Assembly: GCA_015487825.1 (NCBI GenBank)
Contig: WFOZ01001057.1
Location: forward strand, 1-6,605
Direction of reading: 5' to 3'
Origin: Planctomycetaceae bacterium
GTDB lineage: Bacteria > Planctomycetota > Planctomycetia > Planctomycetales > Planctomycetaceae
Length of the DNA: 6,605 bases
The notes under the pieces were generated by a model, which saw only the letters and a program-made list of their open reading frames with translations, did no database searches and was not told the DNA's origin. Below are positions 5,417 through 6,605 of this stretch, in pieces. Numbering within the stretch: position 1 is the first letter of the stretch; each line of letters starts with the position of its first letter. A program made the position numbers and the translations under genes.

Positions 5417-6605
5417 GGACTGTTTTGGTAATCCTTTTCGGTCAAAGACTTCAGAACAGATTGCTGCCAGTTGTGTAATTGTTTTTCGAGTTGTTTGGCG
5501 ATCTCTGGATGTACTTCAAGCAGATTCTGTTTTTCTGCGGGATCCTTGATGAGGTCGAACAGTTCGATTCGATTCTCTTTTCCTTTGGAGTGAATGACCA
5601 GTTTATATCGATTGCCGACGATGGCTCGAGGGCCCGAATAATCTTCTGCGGTGATCGTTGGATGACGAAAGTTTCGGAAGTTACGTGTTGGAATCCCGTT
5701 ACCCAGCTTAACCAACGGCGTCGTTCCTTTTTGCAGTTCCGGTTCGATGTAATCTTCCAGATTGCTTTTCAATTCATGTCGAAAATCGAACTTCCAGAAA
5801 CAGATCGGTTTCGGACGCTGTTTCATCTTGCCATCGAATAAGCAGGAAAGATCGATACCATCTAACGGGCGGGAAGGAACAGGAATGTCGAGAATCGAAC
5901 AGAGCGTTGGCAGGATATCGCTGGTGACGGAATTCACATTGCTGACGAACGGTTTGGGGATGCGATCAGGCCATTCGATGATTCCCGGTACGCGTATTCC
6001 GCCCTCATACACATACGCTTTTTGACCACGAAACGGGGAGGTTGCCAAGCCGCTGCGAGGCGTTCCGTTATCGCCACAATACCAAAATAGCGTGTTGTCC
6101 CGCAAATTTTCACTTCGCAGATAATCACGCAGTGTGCCAATGGATCGATCCATCGCGGTAATTTCTGCGAACCGTTCTCGTAAGACTTCACGAAGCGGGC
6201 GTTTCACTTGCAGTCCGGTTTCGTTCGATGTCAGTCGCACCATTTTCTGTTGATACTCCTGCGGCAGATTATCGTAAAGGGCGAGGTCTTCGGGGAGTCC
6301 GCTATAAGGTTCGTGAGGTGAACCGAACCAAACCACCGCCAGGAATGGTTTCCCCTCTTTTTGAGATTGCTTGATGAATTTAATTGTTTCATCGACGACA
6401 ATCGCTGAACTTTCCCCTTTGAATAGAATCGGGGGACCACCATTGCGCGAGAGAAACGGATTCATTTCAAAAAAGTTATCGTGCGAAACCCATTGGTCGA
6501 ACCCCATCGCACCGGGATTCGTCGGGGAAGCCGCCTTCACCGGGCCAAGGTGCCACTTGCCAAAATGTCCGCAAGCGTAACCTGCCTTGCTCAACAGATG
6601 AGCAA
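5413..6605 (-). CDS. Type I (formylglycine-dependent) sulfatase, C-terminal ~396 residues (runs off right edge)
   Basis: The minus frame is open from the window edge to TAG at 5415-5413. The visible part begins 'AHLLSKAGYACGHFGKWHLG', typical of the segment after the catalytic site in arylsulfatase-like enzymes; the TTG at 6594 is an internal Leu codon, not a start. Counting that Leu as residue 1, motifs include the GKWHLG lysine and histidine (12-17), 'GSPHEPYSG' (91-99), 'AMDRSIG' (147-153), 'GDNG' (174-177, metal-binding Asp/Asn) and 'FRGQKAYVYEGGIRVPGI' (188-205), which holds the conserved active-site Lys. The C-terminal domain has the usual 'RYKLVIH...ELFDLIKDPAEKQNLLE'. The Cys-x-Pro-x-Arg site that is converted to formylglycine, and any signal peptide, lie outside the window. 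The protein would hydrolyse a sulfate ester, probably on a polysaccharide and after export; the substrate cannot be read from this part. Planctomycetes carry many such genes. Confidence 0.92.
   Translation of the reverse strand, partial: AHLLSKAGYACGHFGKWHLGPVKAASPTNPGAMGFDQWVSHDNFFEMNPFLSRNGGPPILFKGESSAIVVDETIKFIKQSQKEGKPFLAVVWFGSPHEPYSGLPEDLALYDNLPQEYQQKMVRLTSNETGLQVKRPLREVLRERFAEITAMDRSIGTLRDYLRSENLRDNTLFWYCGDNGTPRSGLATSPFRGQKAYVYEGGIRVPGIIEWPDRIPKPFVSNVNSVTSDILPTLCSILDIPVPSRPLDGIDLSCLFDGKMKQRPKPICFWKFDFRHELKSNLEDYIEPELQKGTTPLVKLGNGIPTRNFRNFRHPTITAEDYSGPRAIVGNRYKLVIHSKGKENRIELFDLIKDPAEKQNLLEVHPEIAKQLEKQLHNWQQSVLKSLTEKDYQNSP

Noticed and set aside
6592..6594. TTG at 6594 as the start of the sulfatase
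   Set aside because: The frame stays open to the window edge, and the codons upstream still fit the sulfatase pattern (A-H-L-L-S-K-A-G-Y), so the TTG is an internal leucine in a truncated gene.
1..6605. CRISPR array, integrase site or insertion sequence
   Set aside because: No regularly spaced direct repeats, transposase or integrase motifs, or terminal repeats with flanking duplications were seen.

Overview
The window most likely comes from a planctomycete chromosome. The evidence is the combination of a type I sulfatase, a uroporphyrinogen-III synthase of the 'VCSFESRR...FMTGVGA' type, and a very large cytoplasmic protein with an alpha-mannosidase-like (GH38-like) architecture. Base composition looks close to 50% GC by eye, and the strand layout is mixed with long spacers, which also fits that phylum. 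The genus cannot be named from this sequence alone.

Layout from left to right: (1) positions 1-250 hold the N-terminal 83 codons of hemD on the minus strand, running off the left edge. (2) Positions 251-747 are a spacer of about 500 bp between divergent genes. It holds two mutually exclusive antiparallel ORFs of uncertain status and a 45-codon small ORF, with no promoter I can defend. (3) Positions 748-3690 (plus) encode a 980-residue GH38-like protein whose usual GH38 catalytic signatures are absent or degenerate. (4) Positions 3691-3811 separate convergent genes and are mostly one long imperfect palindrome (3724-3814), which ends on the rtcB stop codon. (5) Positions 3812-5200 (minus) encode a complete RtcB-type RNA ligase; an AGGA-type ribosome binding site supports the start at 5200. 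(6) Positions 5201-5412 are a 212 bp spacer. It carries a second palindromic element (5372-5416) that covers the sulfatase stop codon, and the sulfatase frame stays open for 50 more codons after that stop. (7) Positions 5413-6605 (minus) encode the C-terminal ~396 residues of a sulfatase running off the right edge.

The genes do not form an obvious single pathway. hemD belongs to tetrapyrrole synthesis, rtcB to RNA repair or tRNA splicing, and the sulfatase to sulfated glycan use. rtcB lies downstream of the sulfatase on the same strand, but the 212 bp spacer containing a palindrome argues against tight co-translation. I did not find a clear new multi-gene system. The points most worth following up are the degenerate GH38-like protein and the two structured elements that each sit exactly on the stop codon of a minus-strand gene.
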